From: Lysobacterales bacterium
GTDB lineage: Bacteria > Pseudomonadota > Gammaproteobacteria > Xanthomonadales > SZUA-5
DNA: 64,000 nt
Direction: 5' to 3'
Assembly: GCA_022841325.1 (NCBI GenBank)
Contig: JALHRS010000001.1
Span: 60,889 to 124,888 of the forward strand
In this document: positions 43,675 to 51,927 of the stretch, piece by piece
Layout of the letters: each line of letters begins with the position of its first letter
Numbering within the stretch: the first letter of the stretch is position 1
Notes under the pieces: generated by a model
The model's input: only the letters and a program-made list of their open reading frames with translations
What the model was told of the DNA's origin: nothing
Database searches by the model: none
Position numbers and translations under genes: made by a program

Positions 43675-44304
43675 TCAGGGAGTCGCTGAATGGAGTCCCT
43701 GGATGTAGGACGCCAGAGCCTCGATCTCCTTGTCGCTGAGCTTGGCAGCCACCTGTGACATGATCAGGGCATGGGCATTGTCAGGCTCGCCGTAGACGGC
43801 ACCATCGCGATAGCGCCGCAACATGTCGGCACTGTACTGGGCGTGCTGCGCCGCGATCGAGGGATAACGTGATAGCGGATTGCCACGCCCGTCCGGACCG
43901 TGACAGGCCATGCACGCCGGGATTCCACGCTTGACGTCACCACCGCGATAGATCGGTTGGGCGATGGCGACAAAGGCCTCGTCGGCGATGTCCGGCTTGG
44001 CCTGTTGTGCCGAGAAATAGGCACCTAGATCGGCCATGTCCTGCTCGGACAGCAATGCGGAAAAACCCAGCATGATCGCGTTGTCACGCTTGCCGCTCTT
44101 GAACAGCGCCAACTGCTCGGCAATGTACTGCTCGTGCTGCCCGGCGATCTTGGGATACTGCGGATCGACGCTGTTGCCGTCGACGCCATGGCAGGCGGCA
44201 CAGACAGCGGCCTTGGCCTCGCCCGCGGTGGCATCACCGCTGACGGCCCAGCCGGGTGTCGCGGCCAGCAGCGCCGCAAAAGCAACAACAGTTGTGAACT
44301 TCAT
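43675..44304 (-). CDS. Dihaem cytochrome c4
   Basis: 209 residues from ATG 44304 with GAGG repeats upstream. The signal peptide ends at GWAVS. Two tandem class I cytochrome domains each bind haem: C35AAC38H39 and C131MAC134H135, with Met ligands probably in NAIMLGF and HALIMSQ. This is the c4 pattern; c4 is a periplasmic electron donor to haem-copper oxidases. First gene of the c4-dsbA-EEP unit and divergent from engB, an arrangement conserved in related gammaproteobacteria. Confidence 0.94.
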   Translation of the reverse strand: MKFTTVVAFAALLAATPGWAVSGDATAGEAKAAVCAACHGVDGNSVDPQYPKIAGQHEQYIAEQLALFKSGKRDNAIMLGFSALLSEQDMADLGAYFSAQQAKPDIADEAFVAIAQPIYRGGDVKRGIPACMACHGPDGRGNPLSRYPSIAAQHAQYSADMLRRYRDGAVYGEPDNAHALIMSQVAAKLSDKEIEALASYIQGLHSATP

Positions 44305-44516
44305 CGTCCTCGACCTCGAACGGCAATTTCGGGAAATGATGTGCAATGCCGGCACCGATGGTGCGCGGCAGCGCCAAAGCCGCAGGATTCTACACGGGAG
44401 TGAGGGCTTAGGCTGCCTTTGGACGGCGATGAATCGTAGCCTTGATCCGGGATTCAGGCTCGCAGCGCGCTCGGGATGACGTAGATTCCAGCTTCCAACC
44501 TCCTGATCACGCGCCG

Positions 44517-45155
44517 ATGTCTGCTTCCCAACCCCTGGATGTCGAACTGGAACGCCGTTTTCGCCGCGCCCAGTTCCTGATGAGTACCCCCGACCATCAC
44601 AAGCTGCCGGAGGATCTGGGCCGTGAAGTGGCTTTCGCCGGGCGCTCCAACGCGGGCAAGTCCAGCGCCATCAATGCCATCACCGACCAGAATGGTCTGG
44701 CCCGCACCAGCAAGACCCCCGGCCGCACGCAGCAACTGGTGGTGTTCACGCTGGGCGAAACCGAGCGCCTGATCGACCTGCCCGGCTATGGCTATGCCAA
44801 GGTGCCGCAGGATCTGAAACGCGACTGGCACGCGCTGATCGACAACTATGTGCGCGAGCGGCAGTCGCTGTCGGGCATGGTCGTGGTGTCCGACATTCGC
44901 CACGCGCTGACCGAGTTCGACCAGCAGATGCTGGCTTATTGCCGCGCCCGGCATCTGCGCTGCGTTCTGCTGCTGAGCAAATCCGACAAGCTCAATCGCG
45001 GACCGGCCATGGAAACCCGGCGCAAGGTGCTGCGCGAAATCGAGGAAATGGGCGTGCTCACCGAGGCCGTGCTGTTTTCGGCGCATTCCAAGGCCGGACT
45101 GGCCGAAGCCCGGCGGGCACTGGCGGCGCTGCTGGATCAGCCCGCCGAGCAATAG
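44517..45155 (+). CDS. engB: Ribosome-biogenesis GTP-binding protein EngB/YihA/YsxC
   Basis: 212 residues from ATG 44517. GTPase motifs in order: P-loop GRSNAGKSS (42-50), the G2-region Thr in RTSKTPGRTQ, G3 DLPGYGYAKVP, G4 LLLSKSDKL, G5 FSAHSK. The PGYGYAKV sequence is diagnostic of EngB, which assists 50S ribosomal subunit assembly. Divergent from cytochrome c4. Full length for the family. Confidence 0.97.
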   Translation: MSASQPLDVELERRFRRAQFLMSTPDHHKLPEDLGREVAFAGRSNAGKSSAINAITDQNGLARTSKTPGRTQQLVVFTLGETERLIDLPGYGYAKVPQDLKRDWHALIDNYVRERQSLSGMVVVSDIRHALTEFDQQMLAYCRARHLRCVLLLSKSDKLNRGPAMETRRKVLREIEEMGVLTEAVLFSAHSKAGLAEARRALAALLDQPAEQ

Positions 45156-45164
45156 CCTCATCCC

Positions 45165-45189
45165 GGTGGGAGCGGATTCATCCGCGACC
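45165..45189. repeat. Single REP-like GGGAGCGG element
   Basis: GGTGGGAGCGGATTCATCCG, then CGACC, starts ten bases after the engB stop. It belongs to the same palindrome family as 9872, 29010 and 61239, here unpaired. Confidence 0.75.
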
Positions 45190-45317
45190 GGTCCCGCCGC
45201 GGATTCCAGGAAAGAGCAGGACACGAAGGACGCAAAGGAAAAGCAGCAAGAAAAGCAGTGACGATCTTTGATCGGCGTTCGTTCGCGTGGGCCGTGAGGC
45301 GGTTCCTGTGAACCCCC

Positions 45318-45344
45318 ATGAACCCATGTCGTAAGTTATTGATT
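45318..45344 (+). repeat. 27-bp dispersed repeat, copy 2
   Basis: ATGAACCCATGTCGTAAGTT followed by ATTGATT. It directly precedes the TCATTGCGAGGAGCGCAGCG palindrome. Confidence 0.65.
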
Positions 45345-45345
45345 C

Positions 45346-45441
45346 GTCATTGCGAGGAGCGCAGCGACGAAGTAATCCAGTGCGTTTGAAACTGCGCTTC
45401 TGGATTGCTTCCCCCGGATCAAGTCCGGGGTCGCAATGACG
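45346..45441. repeat. Inverted pair of TCATTGCGA...AATCCAG elements
   Basis: The left arm (45346-45381) reads GTCATTGCGAGGAGCGCAGC and ends in AATCCAG. The right arm (45410-45441) is CTGGATTGCTTCCCCCGGAT and ends in CAATGACG. Related singles are at 28152-28184, 32036-32075 and 47310-47349. The pair is framed by two copies of the 27-bp repeat. Confidence 0.75.
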
Positions 45442-45487
45442 CCAGTTAAAGGTCACCGCGCAGTTTTTGTGGAACTGAACACTCCCC

Positions 45488-45514
45488 ATGAACCTATGTC
45501 ATAACGTGTTGATT
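45488..45514 (+). repeat. 27-bp dispersed repeat, copy 3
   Basis: ATGAACCTATGTCATAACGT followed by GTTGATT. It is in direct orientation with the copy at 45318, 170 bases away. Confidence 0.65.
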
Positions 45515-45621
45515 TGTGGTGGATGATGTAGGTTGGGCTACAGGCTCATTCGCGCCTCAAACAAGCTGGCTGGACCCCAACCTCGCTGCATGCCCAGATC
45601 CTGCGGCAGGGTCGGTCCCTC

Positions 45622-45663
45622 GCCCCCTGCCCCCTGCCCCTTGCCCCTTGCCCCTTACCCCCT
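45622..45663. repeat. GCCCCCT/GCCCCTT heptamer array
   Basis: Two GCCCCCT, three GCCCCTT and one ACCCCCT-like unit in unbroken seven-base register, ending about 60 bases before the permease start. Confidence 0.85.
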
Positions 45664-45723
45664 TTTCCTCCTGCGCTGGTTTCTTGCTAGCCTGCAGACA
45701 TTCCGCGCACCGGGAGCATGCTG

Positions 45724-46530
45724 ATGGCGAAATCATGGCCCAATCTGGAGTTGCGCAAGAGTCCGGCGCCGGCAACAGGCAAGTTGCTGGCCGCAACCTG
45801 CCTGGTGCTGGTGGGATTCTTCTGGTTCGTGATGACCCTGGGTATCGCCGAGGAGAGGTTCATCTCACCGGCAATCCTGCCGAGCCCGGGTGAAGTCATC
45901 GGCGCAATTCCCAATCTGCTGTTCGAGCGCAATCTCGGTCAGAGCATTGCGGCAACGCTGGGGCGGGTGCTGGCCGGATTCTCGCTGGCGCTGATCGTCG
46001 GCGTTCCCTTCGGCGTGCTGGCGGCATCCTGGCGCACGCTGGAAGCCTTTCTGAAGCCCATCGTCATTCCAATGAGCAATGTGCCGGTGGCCGCGCTGAT
46101 ACCGCTGACCATTCTCTGGTTCGGGATCGGCGAGTCGCAGAAGATCATGTTCATCTTCGTGGCGGCCGTTCCCTTCGTATTCGCCACTGCGGCAGCGTCC
46201 ATCCTGGCGGTGCCCGATCGCTATGTCGACACGGCGCGCACGCTCGGCGCCAGCGACCGCCAGATCGTGCTCAAGGTGCTGGTGCCCACCGCCCTGCCGG
46301 AGATGTTCCGCGGCCTGCGCGGGCTGTTCGGACTGTCCTTCGGCTACATCATGCTGGCCGAACTGATCAACGCGCCCCATGGCCTTGGCGCCATGCTCAA
46401 CATCAGCCAGCGCCGCGGCCTGACCGAACACATCTTCCTGATCCTCGCGATCATCGGCCTGATCGCCTGGGCCATCGATCACGGCCTGGAGTTTCTGGAG
46501 CGCAAGCTGTTTCCGTACAAGGTGAGATAG
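45724..46530 (+). CDS. ABC transporter permease, SsuC/TauC/NrtB type
   Basis: 268 residues from ATG 45724 (GGGAG seven bases upstream; ATG 45718 is too close to that site). Six membrane helices and the cytoplasmic EAA loop (VDTARTLGASDRQIVLKVLV, then PTALPEMFRGLRG), followed by FGLSFGYIMLAELI, place it with nitrate/sulfonate/taurine/thiamine-precursor permeases. No ATPase or binding protein is adjacent: engB lies on one side and a small membrane protein on the other. It must work with partners encoded elsewhere, or be a remnant of a split operon. Confidence 0.9.
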   Translation: MAKSWPNLELRKSPAPATGKLLAATCLVLVGFFWFVMTLGIAEERFISPAILPSPGEVIGAIPNLLFERNLGQSIAATLGRVLAGFSLALIVGVPFGVLAASWRTLEAFLKPIVIPMSNVPVAALIPLTILWFGIGESQKIMFIFVAAVPFVFATAAASILAVPDRYVDTARTLGASDRQIVLKVLVPTALPEMFRGLRGLFGLSFGYIMLAELINAPHGLGAMLNISQRRGLTEHIFLILAIIGLIAWAIDHGLEFLERKLFPYKVR

Positions 46531-46790
46531 GGGGAGCAGTGAACGTGGCCGGCGAGCACGCGGGTCAACGTGGTCACGGCAAACCGACCATGCCCCCGAT
46601 GCTGGGGTAACGCGGCTCCGGCGCGCGACGACGCTGTAGATTCACAAGGGTAGTTCGCGCCGGCGGCCGCGGCAGTGCTTGCCGGGCGCCGCGCGCTTGC
46701 CGTCGTCGCGCTTGATCCCGGAGTCCGGGCGCGCGGACCCGGCCTACTCAAGGCTCGCTCCTGGCGATGACGCCTCAGCCACTCGGTCGC

Positions 46791-47018
46791 TCAACGCCCC
46801 CGCTCGCGCATCGAGGCGATGAACCAGCGGACCATCAAGGGTCCGCAGATCACCATCAACACGGCGCCGACGACCATCATCGGGACTGCCAGATTCCGCT
46901 CGGCCAGCGGCCGCAGGAAGGCGATCTCCGGACTGAAATAGGTCAGCAGCCCCAGGGCCAGCAGCAGCGCCGCCAGTGAATCCAGCACTATCAGCGGAAT
47001 AATCAGATTTCGGTTCAT
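46791..47018 (-). CDS. Small two-helix membrane protein
   Basis: 75 residues from ATG 47018 with AGGTG seven bases upstream. Two hydrophobic helices (about 5-27 and 45-68; LIVLDSLAALLLALGLLTYF and VPMMVVGAVLMVICGPLMVR) are joined by a short loop. No family is recognised and no partner gene is nearby. The frame extends upstream into repeats, which is not coding. Confidence 0.7.
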   Translation of the reverse strand: MNRNLIIPLIVLDSLAALLLALGLLTYFSPEIAFLRPLAERNLAVPMMVVGAVLMVICGPLMVRWFIASMRERGR

Positions 47019-47080
47019 GGCCGGCACCTGTGCGGAATTGTGCCGCATGATTGCGCCATCCGGCGGCCGTCGCCAAGGGC

Positions 47081-47122
47081 TTGTCGGTTGTCGGTTGTCG
47101 GTTGTCGGTTGTCGGTTGTCGG
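47081..47122. repeat. (TTGTCGG)x6 heptanucleotide repeat
   Basis: Six perfect tandem copies, the reverse complement of the CCGACAA units at 1-46. Confidence 0.95.
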
Positions 47123-47157
47123 GACTCGGGAGAAGGCTACGGACTTGAGCGCTTCTG

Positions 47158-47291
47158 TAGGTCCAGACTTGTCTGGACGCTTCTGGATTGGCGTGAGGGG
47201 AAGAGCGTCCAGACAAGTCTGGACCTACAACAGCCGGCTGGACGCTTCTGGATTGATGCGGGGAGGAGCGTCCAGACAAGTCTGGACCTAC
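47158..47291. repeat. Three GTCCAGAC..GTCTGGAC palindromes
   Basis: Copies at 47158-47180 (forward) and at 47204-47228 and 47268-47291 (both inverted) are separated by short GCTTCTGGATTG-like spacers. Same family as 31935-32013. Confidence 0.9.
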
Positions 47292-47518
47292 AAGAGCCCG
47301 GGCCAGGGGTCATTGCGACCCCGGACTTGTTCCGGGGCAAGCAATCCAGAGGCACAGCTTCAGGAGCCCTCGATTGCCTCGTCACCCTCCCCGAACCTCA
47401 GCCCTTCATCGCAATTGCCCCTTGAAGCTGGCCTCTTGCGCCATCCTGGTGCAGTCTTGCGCCCCTTCAGGTTTCGTTGCGGCCGCGCCCGAGGTGCGGG
47501 TCCGCGCAGGAGAGGGTC

Positions 47519-48886
47519 ATGGCGATCTACAACAATGTACTCGAACTGATCGGCAACACGCCGATCGTGCGCTGCCAGCACATGGATACCGGTCCGTGCG
47601 AGCTCTATTTCAAGATGGAGTCGATGAATCCGGGCGGTTCGATCAAGGATCGCATCGGTCTGTCGATGATCGAGGACGCCGAGCGCAAGGGACTGTTGCA
47701 GCCCGGCGCGACCATCGTCGAGGGCACCGCCGGCAACACCGGGCTGGCGCTGGCGCTGGTTGCCCAGCAGAAGGGCTATCGCTTGCTGCTGGTGGTACCG
47801 GACAAGATGAGCCGCGAGAAGATCTTCAACCTCAAGGCCATGGGCGCCGAGGTGGTGCTGACGCGCTCGGACGTGACCAAGGGGCATCCCGAGTATTACC
47901 AGGACATGGCGCGCCGCATTGCCGAGGAAACGCCGGGCGCCTTCTACATCAACCAGTTCGGCAATCCGTCCAACCCCTACGCCCACGAATTCGGCACTGG
48001 CCCGGAAATCTGGCAGCAGATGGGCCACGACATGGACGCCATGGTCTTCGGTGTGGGCTCGGGCGGCACCGTGACCGGATTGTCCAATTTCTTCACCCGG
48101 GCGGCGCCGCATGTGGACCTGATCCTGGCCGATCCGGTCGGATCGGTGTTGACCAAATACGTCAATGAAGGCGTGCTCGAGGCCAGCGGCGGCAGCTGGA
48201 CGGTCGAAGGCATCGGCGGAGACTATCTGACCGCCATCGCCGACTTCGAGCACGTCAAGAAGAGCTACGCCATCAGCGACCGCGAGAGCTTCGAGGTGGC
48301 GCGCGAACTGCTGCGCTCGGAGGGCATTCTCGGCGGCAGCTCCACCGGCACCGTGATCGCCGCCGCACTGCGCTACTGCCGCGAGCAGAGTACGCCGAAG
48401 AAGGTGGTGGCCTTCGTCTGCGATACCGGCAACAAGTACCTGTCGAAGATGTACAACGACTACTGGATGCGCGACAACGGCTACATCACCCGCGAATCCA
48501 CCGGCGATCTGCGCGACCTGATCAATCGCCCCTATTCCGATCGCGACACCATCGTCGTGCGCCCGAACGAATCGCTCACGGTCGCCTACCAGCGCATGAA
48601 GCTCTATGACGTGTCGCAGCTGCCGGTCATGGACGGCGATCGCATCGTCGGCATCGTCGACGAATCCGATGTGCTGATGAAGGTCTACAACAATCCCTGC
48701 CAGTTCCAGTGCGCGGTGTCCGAGGCCATGATCACCAGTCTGGACATGGTCGATGTGCGCACCGACATCGAAAGCCTGATGCCGCTGTTCGAGAAGGGCC
48801 ACGTCGCCATCGTCATGGACGGCGAGCACTTCATCGGCCTGATCACGCGCATGGATGTGCTGAACTATCTGCGGCGGCGGACTTGA
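47519..48886 (+). CDS. Cystathionine beta-synthase
   Basis: 455 residues from ATG 47519 with AGGAGAGG upstream. A PLP fold-type II catalytic domain (1-330) has the Schiff-base lysine K43 in SMNPGGSIKDRIG, TAGNTGLALA binding the substrate carboxylate, and GSGGTVTGLS holding the cofactor phosphate. Two C-terminal CBS domains (about 340-455; VSQLPVMDGDRIVGIVDESD, VAIVMDGEHFIGLITRMDVL) mark it as cystathionine beta-synthase rather than cysteine synthase. It condenses serine and homocysteine in reverse transsulfuration. It ends one base before the convergent dioxygenase gene. Confidence 0.93.
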   Translation: MAIYNNVLELIGNTPIVRCQHMDTGPCELYFKMESMNPGGSIKDRIGLSMIEDAERKGLLQPGATIVEGTAGNTGLALALVAQQKGYRLLLVVPDKMSREKIFNLKAMGAEVVLTRSDVTKGHPEYYQDMARRIAEETPGAFYINQFGNPSNPYAHEFGTGPEIWQQMGHDMDAMVFGVGSGGTVTGLSNFFTRAAPHVDLILADPVGSVLTKYVNEGVLEASGGSWTVEGIGGDYLTAIADFEHVKKSYAISDRESFEVARELLRSEGILGGSSTGTVIAAALRYCREQSTPKKVVAFVCDTGNKYLSKMYNDYWMRDNGYITRESTGDLRDLINRPYSDRDTIVVRPNESLTVAYQRMKLYDVSQLPVMDGDRIVGIVDESDVLMKVYNNPCQFQCAVSEAMITSLDMVDVRTDIESLMPLFEKGHVAIVMDGEHFIGLITRMDVLNYLRRRT

Positions 48887-48887
48887 G

Positions 48888-49631
48888 TCACAGCACCCGC
48901 AGCCGCTTCAGCAAACGCCCGGAACTGGCGGCAAAGGCGGTGCGCCCGTGCAGCACGCGCCAGTTGTCGATGATCAGCAGGTCTCCGGCCTCCAGTCGCA
49001 GGCGCCTGGCCTGTCTGGCGAACAACTGCTCGAAGCGCACCAGCCAGCCGCGCTGCGGCAATGACAGCGGAATGCCGCGGCGCAACGCGGCAGATTCGAC
49101 TTCCTCGGCATTGAAGCGCAGCTCGCCGCTGGCTTCGATCGTGACCCGATCGCCGCAGGGATAGGGCAGCCGCAACTGCTCCAGCGCAATCCGTACTTCC
49201 CTCGGTACCTGAGCGAGGATTTCGTCGGCTGTCAGCAGCAGCGTGTCGCCGCCAGACTCGGCTGGTTGCCAGCAATGCAGCAGCACCCAGCGTGCCGGCT
49301 GCACGCAGAAGCTCTCGTCGCTGTGCAGGGCGAAGGCCTCACTGCTCGCCGACCGCAGGCTCTTGGCGTACTGATCGAGCACCGGACCCGGCAGCGCTTC
49401 GACCCGCTGCACCGCACCGCTTTCGACCAGCCCGGCACGCTGCGCCAGGCCACGAGTCGAAACAGGCCCCAATTCGGCCGCGATCGCCCGCAACGCCTGG
49501 TTGTCGGGGTCCAGGGGTACGCTGCGAAGGCGCAGGACCCCGGCCGTCTGCAACGGCTGCTGCCAATCCGGTGGCGGTGGCCAATTGAGGGCTGCAATCG
49601 GCGCTGTCTGGGCGGGCCGCTTCGGATTCAT
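48888..49631 (-). CDS. TauD/TfdA-family Fe(II)/2-oxoglutarate dioxygenase
   Basis: 247 residues. The iron facial triad is visible as H103-x-D105 (ALHSDESF) and distal H227 (NWRVLHGRTAF), with a basic C-terminal segment (SGRLLKRLR) to hold 2-oxoglutarate. This matches clavaminate-synthase/TauD-like hydroxylases. Its start overlaps the LysR gene's stop by four bases (ATGA), so the pair is coupled. Substrate is unknown; members act on taurine, gamma-butyrobetaine or amino-acid derivatives. The sulfonate-type permease at 45724 is too far for a firm link. Confidence 0.88.
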   Translation of the reverse strand: MNPKRPAQTAPIAALNWPPPPDWQQPLQTAGVLRLRSVPLDPDNQALRAIAAELGPVSTRGLAQRAGLVESGAVQRVEALPGPVLDQYAKSLRSASSEAFALHSDESFCVQPARWVLLHCWQPAESGGDTLLLTADEILAQVPREVRIALEQLRLPYPCGDRVTIEASGELRFNAEEVESAALRRGIPLSLPQRGWLVRFEQLFARQARRLRLEAGDLLIIDNWRVLHGRTAFAASSGRLLKRLRVL

Positions 49632-50536
49632 CGCGAGCTATCGAAGTTGACGCCGGCAAAAGCCTGGACGAACCAGGCCAGCGCCTTGCCGCGGATGGGT
49701 TCGCGCCAGGCCAGGTGCACCGGTGCGACCAGCTCGGTCTGTGCCGTTGACCGCTGCACCAGTCTGCCGCTGCGCAGCGCCGTCGCTGCCACATGTCGCG
49801 GCAGATAGCCACAGCCGAGGCCGGCACAAAGCGCCGCCACCTTATAGTTGAAATCGGGGACGGTCATGACCGGCTGGCCCGGCAGCAGCCCGGCCGTGCG
49901 CCGCGGCATCGAACGCGCCGAATCGGCCACGGCAATGGAGCGGTGGCGGGCGATCAGCGCCGGGAGCAGCGGCTCGGCGACAGCAGCCAGCGGATGCTGC
50001 GGCGCCACACAGAATACGAACTCGATGCGGCCCAGCGGCTGCATCCGGATTTCGCCACTGGCCGGCGCTTCGCCGGGCGCACCGACCACCAGATCGGCAC
50101 GCCCACTGAGCAGCGCCTCCCAACTGCCGGACAGAACCTCATGCCAGAAGCGCAGTTGGGTGGGCGCCTTGAGCTGGTCGAAGCCGTGCAGCAACGGCCA
50201 GAGCACATCGATGGGCACCACGGCATCAACGGCGATGACCAGTTCCGACTCGAAACCCAGCGCCGCCCTTCGTGCTCGCGTCAGGGCGCCGTCCAGCGCC
50301 GCGCGCAGATCACGACCTTCGCGCACCAGCAACTGGGCCGATTCGGTCAGCAAGGCCCGCCCGCTGCGGCGATCGACCAGCAGCAGGTCCAGAGACTCCT
50401 CCAGGCGCCGGACCTGGTAGCTGAGCGCCGAGGGCACCTTGCCGAGGCGACGCGCCGCAGCCGCCATCGAGCCCTCGACTTCGATGGCGGTCAGCAGTTC
50501 AATCGCCTGCAGGTCCAGTGTGGGTTCGTCATGCAT
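49628..50536 (-). CDS. LysR-family transcriptional regulator
   Basis: 302 residues. The winged helix-turn-helix occupies residues 10-68 (IELLTAIEVEGSMAAAARRL, VPSALSYQVRRLEESLDLLL) and the two-lobed substrate-binding domain about 95-300. It lies upstream of, and is translationally coupled to, the TauD/TfdA gene, and is divergent from YceI with 146 bp between starts, so it may regulate either side. The inducer is unknown. Confidence 0.94.
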   Translation of the reverse strand: MHDEPTLDLQAIELLTAIEVEGSMAAAARRLGKVPSALSYQVRRLEESLDLLLVDRRSGRALLTESAQLLVREGRDLRAALDGALTRARRAALGFESELVIAVDAVVPIDVLWPLLHGFDQLKAPTQLRFWHEVLSGSWEALLSGRADLVVGAPGEAPASGEIRMQPLGRIEFVFCVAPQHPLAAVAEPLLPALIARHRSIAVADSARSMPRRTAGLLPGQPVMTVPDFNYKVAALCAGLGCGYLPRHVAATALRSGRLVQRSTAQTELVAPVHLAWREPIRGKALAWFVQAFAGVNFDSSR

Positions 50537-50682
50537 TCAACAAATTTGAACGCTGTCACGCAGTGGCGGAGATTGGACGCCTTCGGGCCGTCGCGCAAGC
50601 TGTCTTCACACTGGCGCCGACCGTCTCCGCGTAGCTTCAGGCGGTCACAGCCGCTCACCCAAACGAATACAGGAATCACTCC

Positions 50683-51249
50683 ATGCGCACCTTGATCGTC
50701 CTTGCCAGCCTCGCCCTTGCCGCCGGCGCCCACGCCGAAACCCTGAACTACAGCTTCGACAAGGTGCACTCGCAGGTGCATGCCAGCGTCAATCATCTGG
50801 GATTCTCCAACAGCACCGCCCGCTTTCACATCAAGGACGGCAGCCTGTCGCTGGATGTGGCAGACTGGAGCAGTGCCAAGGTGGACGTGAGCCTGGACGT
50901 CGCTGGCATCGACCTGGGTGATGCCACCTGGCGTGAGCATCTGTCAGCCGAGAAGTGGTTCAACACGGCCGCCTATCCGGAAGCGCGTTTCGTCTCCACC
51001 CAGGTGACCAAGACCGGCGAGCAGACGCTGACCATCACCGGCGATCTCACGCTCAAGGGCAAGACCCTGCCAGTCACGCTGCAGGCCACGCTGAATCAGG
51101 CCGGCCCGCACCCATTCTGCGAGACGCCGGCCGTCGGCTTCTCCGCCACGACCCGCTTCAAGCGCTCCGAGTTTGGCCTGGCCGAGTACGTCCCGGCGGT
51201 CAGTGACGAGGTCAGCGTGCGCATCGAGATCGAGGCGTCGGCGGGCTGA
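50683..51249 (+). CDS. Periplasmic YceI-family lipocalin-like protein (1)
   Basis: 188 residues. The signal peptide ends at GAHAE. One YceI domain: NYSFDKVHSQVHASVNHLGF, STAKVD-type strands (WSSAKVDVSLDVAGIDLGDA) and TLTITGDLTLKGKTLPVTLQ. YceI proteins form a lipocalin-like barrel that binds isoprenoid chains such as polyprenyl phosphates or quinones. It is the first of a YceI-cytochrome b561-YceI set, but a strong hairpin separates it from the next gene. Confidence 0.93.
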   Translation: MRTLIVLASLALAAGAHAETLNYSFDKVHSQVHASVNHLGFSNSTARFHIKDGSLSLDVADWSSAKVDVSLDVAGIDLGDATWREHLSAEKWFNTAAYPEARFVSTQVTKTGEQTLTITGDLTLKGKTLPVTLQATLNQAGPHPFCETPAVGFSATTRFKRSEFGLAEYVPAVSDEVSVRIEIEASAG

Positions 51250-51262
51250 TCATCGGTACGGA

Positions 51263-51303
51263 CCTGCCAGCGGCACCCGGGAGTTCCCGGGTGCCGCGGC
51301 AGG
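51263..51303 (+). terminator. Strong hairpin between YceI and cytochrome b561
   Basis: CCTGCC plus GCGGCACCCGGGA pairs almost perfectly with TCCCGGGTGCCGC plus GGCAGG around a two-base loop, about 20 pairs. It starts 14 bases after the YceI stop. There is no poly-T, but stability alone suggests termination or transcript-end protection. Confidence 0.7.
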
Positions 51304-51330
51304 ATTCACTTGACGAGCGAGGGCAGGTCC

Positions 51331-51927
51331 ATGCCGGAAGCGATAGCTGGCACTTCCCGGGAAACGCAGCGTTACGGTCTGGTGGCCATCGCCCTGCACT
51401 GGATCATCGCGCTGGCGATCCTGGGCATGCTCGGCGTTGGCTTGTGGATGACCGGACTGAAGAATTCGCCGACCAAGATCGAGGTCTACACCTGGCACAA
51501 ATGGGTGGGATTGACGGTGCTGGCGCTGGCTGCTTTCCGCCTGCTCTGGCGCCTGTACCGCAGGCCACCGGCACCCCTGCCCGCGCCAAAATGGCAGTTG
51601 CGCGCCGCAGCCGTCACCCACGGACTGATGTACCTGCTGATGCTGGCCATGCCGCTGAGCGGCTGGTTGCAGAACTCCGCCTCCGGATTTCCGTTGAGCT
51701 GGTTCGGCCTGTTCAAGGTGCCGGCGCTGATTGCCCGCGATCGCGAGGCCTTTGCTTTCTGGCAACAGGTGCACGAATGGCTGGCGTGGACGCTGATGGC
51801 GGTGATCGCGCTGCATCTGGCGGCGACCATCAAGCACCACTTCATTGACCGCGACAGCACCTTGACGCGGATGCTTCCACGCTTGCGCTCGGGCTCGCGC
51901 CCCCAGGACCACAAGGATCAACCATGA
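51331..51927 (+). CDS. Cytochrome b561-family membrane protein
   Basis: 198 residues from ATG 51331 (GAGGGCAGG upstream). Four membrane helices with haem-ligand histidines in IALHWIIAL, YTWHKWVGL, VHEWLAWTL and IALHLAATIKHHF. This is the Ni/Fe-hydrogenase-cytochrome-b/b561 type that exchanges electrons with the quinone pool. It overlaps the second YceI gene by four bases (ATGA). The recurrent b561-YceI pairing in proteobacteria suggests a quinone-linked envelope redox function; details are inference. Confidence 0.93.
   Translation: MPEAIAGTSRETQRYGLVAIALHWIIALAILGMLGVGLWMTGLKNSPTKIEVYTWHKWVGLTVLALAAFRLLWRLYRRPPAPLPAPKWQLRAAAVTHGLMYLLMLAMPLSGWLQNSASGFPLSWFGLFKVPALIARDREAFAFWQQVHEWLAWTLMAVIALHLAATIKHHFIDRDSTLTRMLPRLRSGSRPQDHKDQP

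Larger units (their letters stand above)
45156..45723. other. 568-bp intergenic repeat cluster
   Basis: No gene is seen. Contents in order: a single GGGAGCGG REP-like element (45165-45189), the 27-bp repeat twice (45318, 45488) flanking an inverted pair of TCATTGCGA elements (45346-45381 and 45410-45441), and the GCCCCCT/GCCCCTT heptamer array. The ribosome binding site of the permease gene ends the region. Confidence 0.7.
47019..47518. other. 500-bp intergenic repeat cluster
   Basis: No gene is supported. It contains the TTGTCGG heptamer array, three GTCCAGAC palindromes, a 'TCATTGCGACCCCGG' repeat (47310-47349), then about 150 bases of unremarkable leader before the AGGAGAGG ribosome binding site of cystathionine beta-synthase. 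Confidence 0.7.

Noticed and set aside
31839-47300. CRISPR arrays at the repeat clusters
   Set aside because: The repeats are seven-base tandem units or palindromes without 25-40-bp unique spacers, and no cas genes are present.
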